Below, one piece after another: positions 25,364 to 33,235 of a stretch of DNA of 40,615 nucleotides (position 1 is the stretch's first letter; every line of letters starts with the position of its first letter). Position numbers and translations under genes: made by a program. Location: the NCBI GenBank assembly GCA_017517145.1, contig JAFXAJ010000114.1, forward strand, positions 1 through 40,615, read 5' to 3'. Source of the DNA: Ruminococcus sp. (lineage in GTDB: Bacteria > Bacillota > Clostridia > Oscillospirales > Ruminococcaceae). The notes beneath the pieces were generated by a model. The model worked only from the letters and a program-made list of their open reading frames with translations, had not been told where the DNA came from and searched no databases.

Positions 25364-25753
25364 TTATTGCTGTTTATCGCTGTTTTCAATCAGTTTTTCG
25401 TAGTGCTTTTTCAGCAGGTCATAGGTTTCCTGAGAAAGGTCGTGCTCGATTTTGCAGGCATCCTCCAGAGCCTGATCCTTTTTTACGCCAAGATAAATAA
25501 AAAATGCTGACAGCAGATTATGACGGTCAAAGATTCTTTCAGCGATTTTACGTCCTTCGTCGGTAAGGGTGATGTGGTTATCGCTGTTTACATTGACAAG
25601 TCCTTCGTCTTTCATTTTTTTGAGGATAATTGAAACGGTAGGGCGTGAATATCCCAGATATGAGCATATATCTATAGCATGGACGTCAGGCTGAGCCTTT
25701 GACAATATAAGTATTGTTTCAAGATAATTTTCAACTGCTTCTGTAATAGCCAT
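25364..25753 (-). CDS. DtxR/MntR-family metal-dependent repressor
   Basis: A 129-residue regulator with an N-terminal winged helix (about 5-70) and a dimerisation/metal domain, but no C-terminal SH3 domain, as in MntR. Likely metal ligands are Glu8 (VENYLE), the His of DRHNLL, and the ACKIEH block. The cysteine there is as in iron-sensing DtxR, where MntR has Glu, so the metal (Fe or Mn) is uncertain. It is the promoter-proximal gene of an operon with murL and murD2, with AAAGGAG before its ATG. Inverted and direct AAGTAT boxes between its promoter and start could be an autoregulatory operator. Confidence 0.9.
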   Translation of the reverse strand: MAITEAVENYLETILILSKAQPDVHAIDICSYLGYSRPTVSIILKKMKDEGLVNVNSDNHITLTDEGRKIAERIFDRHNLLSAFFIYLGVKKDQALEDACKIEHDLSQETYDLLKKHYEKLIENSDKQQ

Positions 25754-25770
25754 TTTTCTTCTCCTTTCGG

Positions 25771-25808
25771 ATACTTTTGAATAAGTATATTTTACAAGTA
25801 AGTATATT
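25771..25808. promoter_or_regulatory. AAGTAT-box array, candidate operator of the DtxR-type regulator
   Basis: ATACTT (25771-25776) faces AAGTAT (25783-25788) across 6 bases. A nine-base AAGTATATT occurs at 25783-25791 and again at 25800-25808, a 17-base period. The array covers the transcription start region and touches the -10 box of the minus-strand promoter. Confidence 0.5.
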
Positions 25809-25834
25809 ATAACACGAATATAAAAAAATTACAA
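25806..25834 (-). promoter_or_regulatory. Sigma-A promoter of the dtxR-murL-murD2 operon
   Basis: On the minus strand TTGTAA (25829-25834) and a perfect TATAAT (25806-25811) are 17 bases apart. Confidence 0.75.
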
Positions 25835-25889
25835 GAGAATTTTTTACAGCCTTTCAAAAAAGCCATAAGCGAACCTCTAAAACTTAGTA

Positions 25890-26318
25890 TTATTTATCTT
25901 TTTTGCTGAGCATATAATCGTTAAATACCTTGAAAATATCAGGATGAGCTTTTTTAGTGCGGACAGGTTTAAGCTCCTCGTCAGTAAAACAGTGGGAAGA
26001 ACTGCCCGTTGCACATATTTCTCCTGTGTCAGCCTTTGTGATGATGTATGATACATAAAGTGAAACCCCGTTGAATTTTGTAATCGTCAGGTCAACTTCA
26101 AATTTGTCCTCGAATTTCAGGGGATGCTTATATGAGCAGTCAACGGAGAGAACAGGCATAAGAAGTCCACGGCTTTCCATTTCGGAGAAGGGGAAGCCTG
26201 CCTGCTGTAAAAAATCTACACGTGTTTCCTCAAATATGCGTATGTAATTTGAATGGTGCATAATCCCCATTTTATCGGTTTCATAATAATAAACTCTGCG
26301 GCTGTAAGGTTTGAACAT
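25890..26318 (-). CDS. Hotdog-fold acyl-CoA thioesterase (YbgC-like)
   Basis: A 142-residue 4HBT-family thioesterase. The active-site region YETDKMGIMHHSNYIRIFEE matches the family pattern D-x-x-G-x-x-(H/Y)-x-x-x-Y, followed by R-x-x-x-L-x-x-x-G. The central helix and the sheet containing RGLLMPVLSVDCSYKHPLKFED are typical. The substrate is probably an acyl-CoA or acyl-ACP and cannot be named from sequence. AGAAAGGA lies before the start. It begins 17 bases after the AraC-type gene stops, so the two are probably co-transcribed. Confidence 0.88.
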   Translation of the reverse strand: MFKPYSRRVYYYETDKMGIMHHSNYIRIFEETRVDFLQQAGFPFSEMESRGLLMPVLSVDCSYKHPLKFEDKFEVDLTITKFNGVSLYVSYIITKADTGEICATGSSSHCFTDEELKPVRTKKAHPDIFKVFNDYMLSKKDK

Positions 26319-26335
26319 TAAAAGGATCCTTTCTA

Positions 26336-27073
26336 TTATATACTGTTGTATTTTTTTCGGAAATTACTCGGAGTATCTCCTGTAATCTTCTTGAAATCGA
26401 AAATAAATGCGCTTTGGGAGGAAAATCCAAGAGAAAGGGAGATGTCAAGAAATGACAAATCAGAATCAATAATCATATTTTTTGCAACGCTGATTTTCGT
26501 GTTAATTATGAATTGACGGAAGCTTGTACCTGTTTCTTTCATAAAAAGCTTTGAAAGATAAGTCGGATCAAGTCCGAGATGTTCTGCTGCAATTACAACT
26601 GTAAGCTTTTCAGAGAGATGTTCATAGATAAAGTCAATACATTTTCTTATGTGAATGGATGTAGCATTATTCTTTTTTATTTCTCTCATGCGCTCTGAGA
26701 AATCCACAAACATTTCTCCCAGCATTTCCACAATTTCATCAGCAGAATTGCTTTTGTCGGCTTTTCTGATATAAATATCGCTGAGGGTATATGCTACATC
26801 GTGATTCATACCGTTGAGTATGCACAGCCGTGATGTCATTGCAACAGCAATAACGAAGTGATAGCGGACATTCTGTATAGAATTATCAGACAGAACGCCC
26901 TTTCCATCAGCATAGTTGTGGCGGATTCTCTCCTCAAAGTTTCGTTTTACCTGTTCAGTGTCGCCGGAACTGACAGCGTGATAGTGTGACATTTCCCTGT
27001 CAAAGGACGTTCTGTGGAATTTTTCCTCATGCTGGATATACAGACGGTAGTTCAAGTCACGGTTGGTATTCAT
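26336..27073 (-). CDS. AraC-family transcriptional regulator
   Basis: A 245-residue regulator whose C-terminal ~100 residues form the double helix-turn-helix of the AraC/XylS family. Typical features are CIDFIYEHLSEKLTVVIAAEHLGLDPTYLSKLF and the closing FSSQSAFIFDFKKITGDTPSNFRKKY. The N-terminal ~140 residues are alpha-helical and resemble the sensor region of YesN-like regulators without a receiver domain; the ligand is unknown. I chose the ATG at 27071-27073 because GAGGTG sits 7 bases upstream; the frame is open for 11 codons more. It is transcribed with the thioesterase gene and divergently from the MATE gene, either of which may be its target. Confidence 0.88.
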   Translation of the reverse strand: MNTNRDLNYRLYIQHEEKFHRTSFDREMSHYHAVSSGDTEQVKRNFEERIRHNYADGKGVLSDNSIQNVRYHFVIAVAMTSRLCILNGMNHDVAYTLSDIYIRKADKSNSADEIVEMLGEMFVDFSERMREIKKNNATSIHIRKCIDFIYEHLSEKLTVVIAAEHLGLDPTYLSKLFMKETGTSFRQFIINTKISVAKNMIIDSDLSFLDISLSLGFSSQSAFIFDFKKITGDTPSNFRKKYNSI

Positions 27074-27107
27074 AGTGTTCACCTCTTTCTGATAATACTC
27101 TCTCATA

Positions 27108-27116
27108 ATTATACCA
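27108..27116 (-). promoter_or_regulatory. Extended -10 promoter of the AraC gene
   Basis: On the minus strand the gap shows TGGTATAAT, an extended -10 element with a perfect TATAAT (27108-27113). No good -35 box is visible. Confidence 0.5.
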
Positions 27117-27226
27117 TATTTCAGAAAGAAAAGCCATAGTTTTGATATAATTTCAAAAATAAATTTAGTATAATCTAAGTGTAAAGAGAAAGAAAACTGA
27201 AAAAGTCCATGAAAGGAAGATGTCTT

Positions 27227-28600
27227 ATGGCAAAGACGTATGATTTGACAAAAGGCAAAACTACGCCGATAATACTGAAATTCTTTTTTCCCATGCTGCT
27301 TACAAATATGCTGCAGCAGATTTACACAATAGCTGATACGATGATAGTGGGAAAAGGTTTAGGAGATGACCCGCTTGCAGCGGTAGGAAATATGTCCTCT
27401 CTGACATTTTTTGTCATTGGCTTTTCTCTGGGACTGACAAACGGATTTTCTGTAAGCATTGCCCAGTATTACGGCGCAAAGGACAGCGAGGGACTTAAAA
27501 AGTCTGTGGCTTCGTCAATAACCCTATCGGTGTTTATAACAATACTGCTGACAGCGGTAAGTATTATATTCCTCCGTCCTGTACTAATAATGCTCCGTAC
27601 ATCTGATGTGATTATGGCTGATAGTCTTCTTTATGGATATATCATTTTCGGCGGACTTTTCAGCACAATAGCGTATAATCTCTGTGCAAGCATACTCCGT
27701 GCACTTGGCGATAGCAAGACTCCCTTTATAGCTATAGTATTCTCGACAATATTCAATATAGTATTCAACTGGGTGTCAATTTATATTCTTCACATGGGTG
27801 TGGAAGGTCCTGCAATTGTCACTATTCTCTCTCAGGTTATTTCCGCAGCTATATGTCTTGCAAAGCTGGTGAAGATTGAAGAAATCCGACTTAAAAAGGA
27901 GCATTTCAAGGAGAATTTCGGAATATATCTTGAACTGCTGAAAAACGGAATTCCCATGGCAATTATGAATTCCATAACAGCTGTAGGATGCATGACAGTG
28001 CAGTATTTCGTCAACGGTATGGGTGTTGCTTTTACTTCTGCATATTCTGCTTGCAGCAAGTATATAAATCTCTTTATGCAGCCTGCCTGCACAGCCGGAA
28101 TAACAATGTCCTCATTTACAAGTCAGAATTACGGAGCAAAGAAATACGACAGAATTGCAGAAGGCTTCAGAGTATGTATGACAATAGCAGTTATAACATA
28201 TCTCATATTCGGCTCTGTAATGGTATTTTTCCCAAGATTTCTTGCATCGCTCATGCTCAACGGAGAACAGCAGATAGAACTGGCGATGATATATCTTGTA
28301 AGAAGCGGAATTATGATATTTGCAGTAGACTTCCTTTTCGTAGTAAGAAGCGGATGTCAGGGCATGGGCAAGCCGTTATTCCCCATGATTTCAGGCATAG
28401 TAGAAATGGTAATGAGAGTGGCTGTAATAGTGCTGTTTACGGAAAAACTGGGATTTGCGGCAACATCTTACGCAGAAATTGCGGCATGGCTGGGAGCACT
28501 TCTTATAAACGGAATAGCATTTACAGTATTTCTCAGAGCAAAGCTCAAGGAGAACAGCACAGGCAAGATATATTTATTTCGCAGACTGAAACACGTATAA
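27227..28600 (+). CDS. MATE-family efflux transporter
   Basis: A 457-residue inner-membrane protein with about 12 hydrophobic helices in two homologous halves, typical of MatE/DinF-type cation-coupled drug exporters. N-terminal features are the amphipathic LTKGKTTPIILKFFFPMLLTNMLQQIY and the conserved ADTMIVGKGLGDDPLAAVG loop. LYNLCASILRALGDSKTPF-like residues follow in the middle of the first half. The start is ATG 27227 with AAAGGAAG 7 bases upstream; the ATG at 27209 lacks a ribosome-binding site. It is divergent from the AraC-type regulator and ends at a strong terminator. The substrate is unknown. Confidence 0.92.
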   Translation: MAKTYDLTKGKTTPIILKFFFPMLLTNMLQQIYTIADTMIVGKGLGDDPLAAVGNMSSLTFFVIGFSLGLTNGFSVSIAQYYGAKDSEGLKKSVASSITLSVFITILLTAVSIIFLRPVLIMLRTSDVIMADSLLYGYIIFGGLFSTIAYNLCASILRALGDSKTPFIAIVFSTIFNIVFNWVSIYILHMGVEGPAIVTILSQVISAAICLAKLVKIEEIRLKKEHFKENFGIYLELLKNGIPMAIMNSITAVGCMTVQYFVNGMGVAFTSAYSACSKYINLFMQPACTAGITMSSFTSQNYGAKKYDRIAEGFRVCMTIAVITYLIFGSVMVFFPRFLASLMLNGEQQIELAMIYLVRSGIMIFAVDFLFVVRSGCQGMGKPLFPMISGIVEMVMRVAVIVLFTEKLGFAATSYAEIAAWLGALLINGIAFTVFLRAKLKENSTGKIYLFRRLKHV

Positions 28601-28605
28601 AAATT

Positions 28606-28630
28606 AAGGGGACGTTTTGCGTCCCCTTTT
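28606..28630. terminator. Shared convergent terminator
   Basis: AAGGGGACG (28606-28614) and CGTCCCCTT (28620-28628) form a perfect stem followed by TTTT, and A-rich sequence lies on the other side. It ends both the MATE gene and the minus-strand operon. Confidence 0.85.
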
Positions 28631-28631
28631 G

Positions 28632-28835
28632 TTAGTCACAGCATCTGAGAATTCTGCCGGCGCTTATCTGCGGCGGTAAACTGAGAGTCATGATACCATT
28701 GTATATAATTTTAACTTTTTCGCCTTCTCTGAAATTGGAGCATCTCGTTTTAACAATAACTTCCTGTTCGGTTTTATCGTCAAGTACGAGAAGTCTGCCC
28801 CTTTCAACAGAAAGAATAGTTGCACACATTGTCAT
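28632..28835 (-). CDS. Small DUF3221-like protein
   Basis: A 67-residue protein at the end of the two-component/ABC operon, starting 4 bases inside the kinase gene with GGAGGTGA upstream. It is beta-rich with an OB-like pattern: MCATILSVERGRLLVLDD, then VKIIYNGIMTLSLPPQISAGRI. The YNG-I-M...PPQI-A-(R/I) ending resembles DUF3221/YobA-type small proteins. No signal peptide is seen, and the role is unknown. Confidence 0.65.
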   Translation of the reverse strand: MTMCATILSVERGRLLVLDDKTEQEVIVKTRCSNFREGEKVKIIYNGIMTLSLPPQISAGRILRCCD

Positions 28836-29737
28836 AATCTCACCTCCTCTTTATTATATGTTAGTTTTACTGTCATAGTGAAATACCCCTCGCAGACGGA
28901 TGCATTTATAGAACCGCCAAGAATTTCCGTGAACTGTTTTGCTATGGCAAGCCCAAGACCTGTATTGCCCTTTGTACGGGAAATATCCGTAGTATAAAAT
29001 TCGTCAAAAATATGGTCAATATCAAGTTCGGCAGAGGGCAGATTATTTTTAATTTCAACTGCTATTGCATTATCCTCTGCAACAGTAATTACAAGGTCGC
29101 CGCAGCCATGTTTCAGCGAATTATTTATAAGATTGTCAAAAATACGCAGAAGCATATTTCTGTTTGAAGAAATCATCAGCTTATGCTTGTTGCATTGCAG
29201 AATGATCTGCCTGTTTTTACTGCAATAGTCATCATAGTAGTGGACGATAGACTCCTCAAGAACGGATACAAGATTAAGCTGAGATAATTCCGGCGGTTTT
29301 CCGCTTGAAATTGTCTGGGATAACTCAAAAAATGAATTTATAAGTTCTTCAAGACGAATCAGACGATTTTCAATAATAGCGATTTCACGTTGTTTTTCTT
29401 CTTCGGATATGTCTGAATTCTGCAAAATATTTATATATCCCATAGCTGATGTCAGCGGTGTACGCAGGTCATGGGATATATTTGTCATCATCTGTTCAAG
29501 GGCGTGATTTTTTTTCTGATAATCTATTTTGAGTGTACGGGTATCTTTAATAAGCTGATTTATTTCGTTAATCAGCTTATCTGCCGAGCCATTTTTGGAA
29601 TGTATGAGAGAATTGGTATCTGTACCTTTCAGTTCGTGAAGCTGTTTTCTTATGGAACGTATTTCAGCGGCTTTCAACAGGTAAAGGGCAAGCCCGACAG
29701 CTGCCCCGATACCCAATATTATAACGACAGCTGTCAT
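28832..29737 (-). CDS. Sensor histidine kinase
   Basis: A membrane-bound kinase of 301 residues with one N-terminal hydrophobic helix (about 2-22) and no large sensory domain, as in short intramembrane-sensing kinases. The linker is coiled-coil-like. The H-box is NISHDLRTPLTSAMGY, and the ATPase part has the N-box NLINNSLKHG and the G-box GNTGLGLAIAKQF. It is encoded after the ABC permease in the same minus-strand operon, with GGAGGTG before its ATG. The likely partner is the OmpR-type regulator at 31528-32202. By analogy with NisK- or Bcr-type modules it may sense a cell-wall-active peptide handled by the ABC transporter. Confidence 0.92.
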   Translation of the reverse strand: MTAVVIILGIGAAVGLALYLLKAAEIRSIRKQLHELKGTDTNSLIHSKNGSADKLINEINQLIKDTRTLKIDYQKKNHALEQMMTNISHDLRTPLTSAMGYINILQNSDISEEEKQREIAIIENRLIRLEELINSFFELSQTISSGKPPELSQLNLVSVLEESIVHYYDDYCSKNRQIILQCNKHKLMISSNRNMLLRIFDNLINNSLKHGCGDLVITVAEDNAIAVEIKNNLPSAELDIDHIFDEFYTTDISRTKGNTGLGLAIAKQFTEILGGSINASVCEGYFTMTVKLTYNKEEVRL

Positions 29738-29749
29738 GGCTGCACCTCC

Positions 29750-30511
29750 TTATTCAAGTTCTCTTTTTGTAAAACTGAAATAGCCTATGAAAAGCGATAA
29801 AATAATTATCAAAGCGCTTATAATAAAGCATTTTACAGTATAGTTGCTGCTGTAATCAAGGGCAAGTCTGCTTAACATTGTGCTTGTTTCGTATGTGAGC
29901 AGCTTTTCTGCAATCTTTTTTGTACTGCTGATACCGTATAATGCAAGGGCAGCAGATGTGTAGACAATAGGCGTAATTATAGTTACAGAGTTGAATGCTG
30001 CGCCTTTACGAAGCAGAAATGCAAGACCTATAAAGAGAGAAACTATAGCAGCCATTAACGGAAACTGTCTGAAAAATGCTCCTGAAAATTCACCAAAAGT
30101 TGAGCTGTAATCCTCACCGTTTATAAGGCGGTTTGCGAAATAGTAGGCATAATTTGCAAATACGTAGGAAAAAAGCGTATATCCCATAGTGAAAATGTAT
30201 TTTGAAATGAAGAAATTCTTTTTGCTGATAGTGGAACTGATAGAATTTTTTATGGTGTGTTCGCTGTATTCGCCGCAGATAATGCTGAAAACAGGAAATA
30301 TATTGAGAAAATAAAAAGTAAAATTCATAGCTACAGCACCAATGTCAATCTGTAAGCTTTCATCATACTCAAGCGGAGCTCCCAGCGATATGCCGCCATA
30401 GCTCTTATATGCAATATTTACTATATATGTGACTAATACAATAGCCCAGTAAAGATAAAATCCCTTTGTTTTTGTTATGCGGTATAAATCCGCTTTAATA
30501 AGATTTAACAT
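29750..30511 (-). CDS. ABC-2-type transporter permease
   Basis: A 253-residue integral membrane protein with six hydrophobic helices, beginning MLNLIKADLYRITKTKGFY, the typical N-terminus of LanG/BcrB-like ABC-2 permeases. GEYSEHTIKNSISSTISKKNFFISKY is the conserved cytoplasmic coupling segment. It starts within 2 bases of the ATPase gene's end and pairs with it. Confidence 0.88.
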   Translation of the reverse strand: MLNLIKADLYRITKTKGFYLYWAIVLVTYIVNIAYKSYGGISLGAPLEYDESLQIDIGAVAMNFTFYFLNIFPVFSIICGEYSEHTIKNSISSTISKKNFFISKYIFTMGYTLFSYVFANYAYYFANRLINGEDYSSTFGEFSGAFFRQFPLMAAIVSLFIGLAFLLRKGAAFNSVTIITPIVYTSAALALYGISSTKKIAEKLLTYETSTMLSRLALDYSSNYTVKCFIISALIIILSLFIGYFSFTKRELE

Positions 30512-30513
30512 GA

Positions 30514-31425
30514 TTAAGCCTCCCTGACAAACTGTTTGAAATATTCTTCAAGTGATACGCCTGATTCGTGAATTCCTGTAACATTGATTTCATTCTGAAA
30601 CAAAGTTTTATTAAGGGTTTCTGTTTTAGCGTTTTCGTCATAGATACGTATTTCAGTTTCTGAAATGACCTTATAATCGGTAATATTCAGTTTGCTTTCA
30701 AGAGCTGCAGCAGCTTTTTTTGTATCATCAGTTGTTACAACAATACAGCGGCTGCATTCTTTGTCAAGTTCCTCTTTTGTAATCTCTTTCAGCACTTTGC
30801 CGCCGTCAATAAAAAGGAAACGATTAGCGACTGCGTACAATTCCGAGAGGATATGGCTGGAAATAATCAGCGTTATTCCTCGTTCCTGTGAAAGCTTGCG
30901 GAAAGTATCACGGAGTTCGCTTATACCAATAGGGTCAAGACCGTTTATAGGCTCGTCAAGTATGATAAGGTCAGGATTATCCAGAATAGCAAAAGCAATT
31001 CCCAGACGCTGTTTCATACCGAGGGAGAATTTACGGAATTTTTTATTTTTTGCATCGGTGAGATTTACCAGTTTCAGCGCTTCGTCAATCTGTGATAAAT
31101 CGGTAATACCTTTTTGGAGACAGTAATATTTCAGATTCTGATATGCTGTCATATTGCCGAAAAAAGCAGGATTTTCAATAAGACAGCCGATACGGCTTTT
31201 TTCTTTTGCAGCGGCAGAGCCTGATTTGCCGAACAGTTTAAAAGTTCCGCCTGTTTGTTCGGTAAGACCTGTGACCACCTTCATCAGAGTTGTTTTACCT
31301 GCGCCGTTTTTACCGATAAGACCGTAGATGTCCTGATGATATACGGTCATATTGGCATTGTCAAGGGCAGTGAATTTTCCATACTGTTTTGTCAGACTGT
31401 TTGTCTGTAATACAATTTCATGCAT
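30514..31425 (-). CDS. ABC transporter ATP-binding protein (BcrA/LanF-like)
   Basis: The ATPase subunit, 303 residues. Walker A is GKNGAGKTTLMK, the signature is FSLGMKQRLGIA, Walker B is LIILDEPINGLDP, and the H-loop is in ISSHILSEL. The C-terminal ~80 residues extend beyond the ATPase core as in BcrA/LanF self-protection exporters. A strong AAGGAGG precedes the start. A 102-base gap from the response regulator contains an extended -10 promoter and direct repeats, so the ABC-kinase part can be expressed separately from the regulator. Confidence 0.92.
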   Translation of the reverse strand: MHEIVLQTNSLTKQYGKFTALDNANMTVYHQDIYGLIGKNGAGKTTLMKVVTGLTEQTGGTFKLFGKSGSAAAKEKSRIGCLIENPAFFGNMTAYQNLKYYCLQKGITDLSQIDEALKLVNLTDAKNKKFRKFSLGMKQRLGIAFAILDNPDLIILDEPINGLDPIGISELRDTFRKLSQERGITLIISSHILSELYAVANRFLFIDGGKVLKEITKEELDKECSRCIVVTTDDTKKAAAALESKLNITDYKVISETEIRIYDENAKTETLNKTLFQNEINVTGIHESGVSLEEYFKQFVREA

Positions 31426-31470
31426 TTATGTAACCTCCTTGAATTTTTGTGTTATCCTTTCAACAATTAC

Positions 31471-31479
31471 ATTATAGCA
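31471..31479 (-). promoter_or_regulatory. Extended -10 promoter of the ABC-kinase genes
   Basis: The minus strand carries TGCTATAAT with no good -35 box, typical of an activator-dependent promoter. The repeats at 31498-31515 sit where an OmpR-type activator would bind. Confidence 0.55.
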
Positions 31480-31497
31480 TGAAAGTCTAAAAAAACA

Positions 31498-31515
31498 CTT
31501 AAATCAAATCTTAAA
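31498..31515. promoter_or_regulatory. Candidate response-regulator direct repeats
   Basis: CTTAAA occurs at 31498-31503 and 31510-31515 (12 bases apart), covering the -35 region of the promoter above. A second pair, AAAGTCT, occurs at 31482-31488 and 31516-31522. Confidence 0.4.
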
Positions 31516-31527
31516 AAAGTCTGAAAT

Positions 31528-32202
31528 TTATTTTTTCAGACGATAGCCGATTCCCCAGACAGTTTCGATATATTCTTCGTCGGGATTACATTTCTTCAGC
31601 TTTTTTCTCAGTTTGCTGATATGTACATTAAGAGTATTGTCATCAGCGGAATTTTCATAATCCCAAACAGTGTCGTATATCATACTTTTAGTGCAGGTTC
31701 GTTTAGGATTCTCCATGAGCATTTCCAGCAGTGCAAATTCATGCTTTGACAGCTCAATTTCCACTCCATTGCAGATAACAGAAAAATCCTCCGTGTTAAG
31801 TTCTATGTCCTTGTATTTAAGATTTTCCGATTTTCCGCTGTTTGTATTCATTCGGAGTCTTACAGCTATTCGTGCAAGAAGTTCATCATTATGAAAAGGC
31901 TTTGTAATATAATCCTCCGCACCAAGGGAGAACATATCCACTTTTTTATCTACATCATGAATTGCGCTCATGACGATAACAGGGACGTTGTGTTTCTTTT
32001 TTAATTCCCCGATAATTTCCTCGCCTCTTTTGCCGGGAAGCATCAGGTCAAGGAGAATCAGATTGATTTCAGAGTTGTGTGCAAGGATTCCTTCTGTGCC
32101 TGAATAAGCACTGATAGTGCGGTAGCCGTTTTGTCCGAGGAGAATCCGGAGCATATCGTTAATCTCAGGGTCATCCTCAATAATAAGAATAGTTTTGTTC
32201 AT
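31528..32202 (-). CDS. OmpR-family response regulator
   Basis: A 224-residue regulator. The receiver domain has the acidic pocket EDD (about 8-10), the phosphorylatable Asp in LILLDLMLPG, and Lys in ITKPFHNDELLARI. The winged-helix DNA-binding domain carries LSKHEFALLEMLMENPKRTCTK and NVHISKLRKKLKK. The start is the ATG at 32200-32202 with GGAGGAG 7 bases upstream; the frame is open for 16 codons more. It is the first gene of the ABC/two-component locus and has its own consensus promoter. Confidence 0.93.
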   Translation of the reverse strand: MNKTILIIEDDPEINDMLRILLGQNGYRTISAYSGTEGILAHNSEINLILLDLMLPGKRGEEIIGELKKKHNVPVIVMSAIHDVDKKVDMFSLGAEDYITKPFHNDELLARIAVRLRMNTNSGKSENLKYKDIELNTEDFSVICNGVEIELSKHEFALLEMLMENPKRTCTKSMIYDTVWDYENSADDNTLNVHISKLRKKLKKCNPDEEYIETVWGIGYRLKK

Positions 32203-32221
32203 TTTTATCTCCTCCAGAATA

Positions 32222-32250
32222 ATTATACAATATTTTAGCGTATATTTCAA
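32222..32250 (-). promoter_or_regulatory. Sigma-A promoter of the response regulator
   Basis: On the minus strand TTGAAA (32245-32250) and a perfect TATAAT (32222-32227) are 17 bases apart. Confidence 0.75.
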
Positions 32251-32303
32251 GAGGATGTTCTATAAAATCCGTTTTTCCATATATATTTATTGAGGTGAGG
32301 ACA

Positions 32304-32603
32304 ATGACGGAAGATGAAATCATAGAAATTCAGGAAGAAATTGAACCGCAGGATTCAATTGAATATCTTGAAGCCGAAGAAAAAAGGCAGAAAAGAGAAG
32401 GACAGCTTGAAGATATTCCTGCAATGCAGGGAGTGATTTGTGTTATACTTGCAGTGGGATTAATACTGCTTAATCTGAAATTTCCTGAAATGGCAGAAGA
32501 AATATTCCGCACAATAAAGGATAATACCCTTTCAGAAAAGTCGGTAATCAGCAATCCCATTGACGCTTTGATAGGTTTTATAGAAGAAATATGCCAAAAA
32601 TAA
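32304..32603 (+). CDS. Small single-TM protein upstream of an M50 protease
   Basis: A 99-residue protein with a strongly acidic N-terminal half (MTEDEIIEIQEEIEPQD...), a single membrane helix near 42-60 (GVICVILAVGLILLNLKF), and a short C-terminal part probably outside. GAGGTGAGG precedes the ATG at 32304. It overlaps the M50 gene by 13 bases. A bitopic partner next to an M50 protease recalls SpoIVFA-SpoIVFB by arrangement, though I see no sequence similarity. It could be a regulator or a substrate of the protease. Confidence 0.7.
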   Translation: MTEDEIIEIQEEIEPQDSIEYLEAEEKRQKREGQLEDIPAMQGVICVILAVGLILLNLKFPEMAEEIFRTIKDNTLSEKSVISNPIDALIGFIEEICQK

Positions 32604-33106
32604 GGGTTAAGTTTACTTTTTTACTTTTTAATGCTCTCATATTTATTTTCAGAGACAGCAGTCTGATAATGGGGTTTTATGCAGCCTGCCTTATTCATGA
32701 AGCAGGTCATGTTGCTGCGGTATACTTGACGGGCGGTGAAGTTCTTTCTGTGGAATTTGGCTGGACAGGTATAAAAATGACAGCGTCTGCTCCTAAGAAT
32801 GTCAGATGTGCTCTTTTTGTACAGCTCAGCGGCCCTGCGGCTAATCTGCTGACTTTTCTTGTACTTACAGCGTGGGGGCGGTCGGGATATTTTGCGGTAT
32901 TCAGTCTCGCAGAGGGATTGCTGAATCTTCTGCCTTACAAATTCCTTGATGGGGGAGCAACTCTTGAATTGCTTGCGGAGTCCTCAAAAAATGAAAAAAG
33001 ATTCAGATTTTTCAATAATTTATTGAGGATTTTTATATCAATATCAGTAGGAACCTTTTTGTTCGGTGAATTAAGTAAATTAATACCAAGTATGTTCATA
33101 TATTAG
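32591..33106 (+). CDS. Short M50-family intramembrane metalloprotease (SpoIVFB-like)
   Basis: A 171-residue integral membrane zinc protease of the site-2 protease family. The zinc site HEAGH has His36, Glu37 and His40. The third ligand Asp120 lies in NLLPYKFLDGG, the family's second signature. It is much shorter than SpoIVFB (about 290) and has no CBS or PDZ domain, so it is close to a minimal catalytic core with 4-5 helices. It is translationally coupled to the small TM protein before it. A sporulation role is possible but unproven; the arrangement also fits regulated intramembrane proteolysis of another signal. Confidence 0.85.
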   Translation: MPKIRVKFTFLLFNALIFIFRDSSLIMGFYAACLIHEAGHVAAVYLTGGEVLSVEFGWTGIKMTASAPKNVRCALFVQLSGPAANLLTFLVLTAWGRSGYFAVFSLAEGLLNLLPYKFLDGGATLELLAESSKNEKRFRFFNNLLRIFISISVGTFLFGELSKLIPSMFIY

Positions 33107-33136
33107 TAATAATCGCTTTATATTTGTGTTTGCTTC

Positions 33137-33165
33137 TTGACAATTATGTGAAATTATGTTATAAT
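33137..33165 (+). promoter_or_regulatory. Sigma-A promoter of the GGDEF-EAL gene
   Basis: A perfect TTGACA (33137-33142), a 17-base spacer and a perfect TATAAT (33160-33165). The leader of about 65 bases has a small GTCTG/CAGAC hairpin (33192-33215) but nothing resembling a c-di-GMP riboswitch. Confidence 0.85.
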
Positions 33166-33235
33166 ATGGTTATAATATTATAACGGCTGAAAGTCTGCAC
33201 AAGTGGCAGTTCAGACCATATTGGGATGATGTACA

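Noticed and set aside
33166-33235. c-di-GMP riboswitch before the GGDEF-EAL gene
   Set aside because: The leader is too short and has only a small hairpin; the GEMM core motifs are absent.
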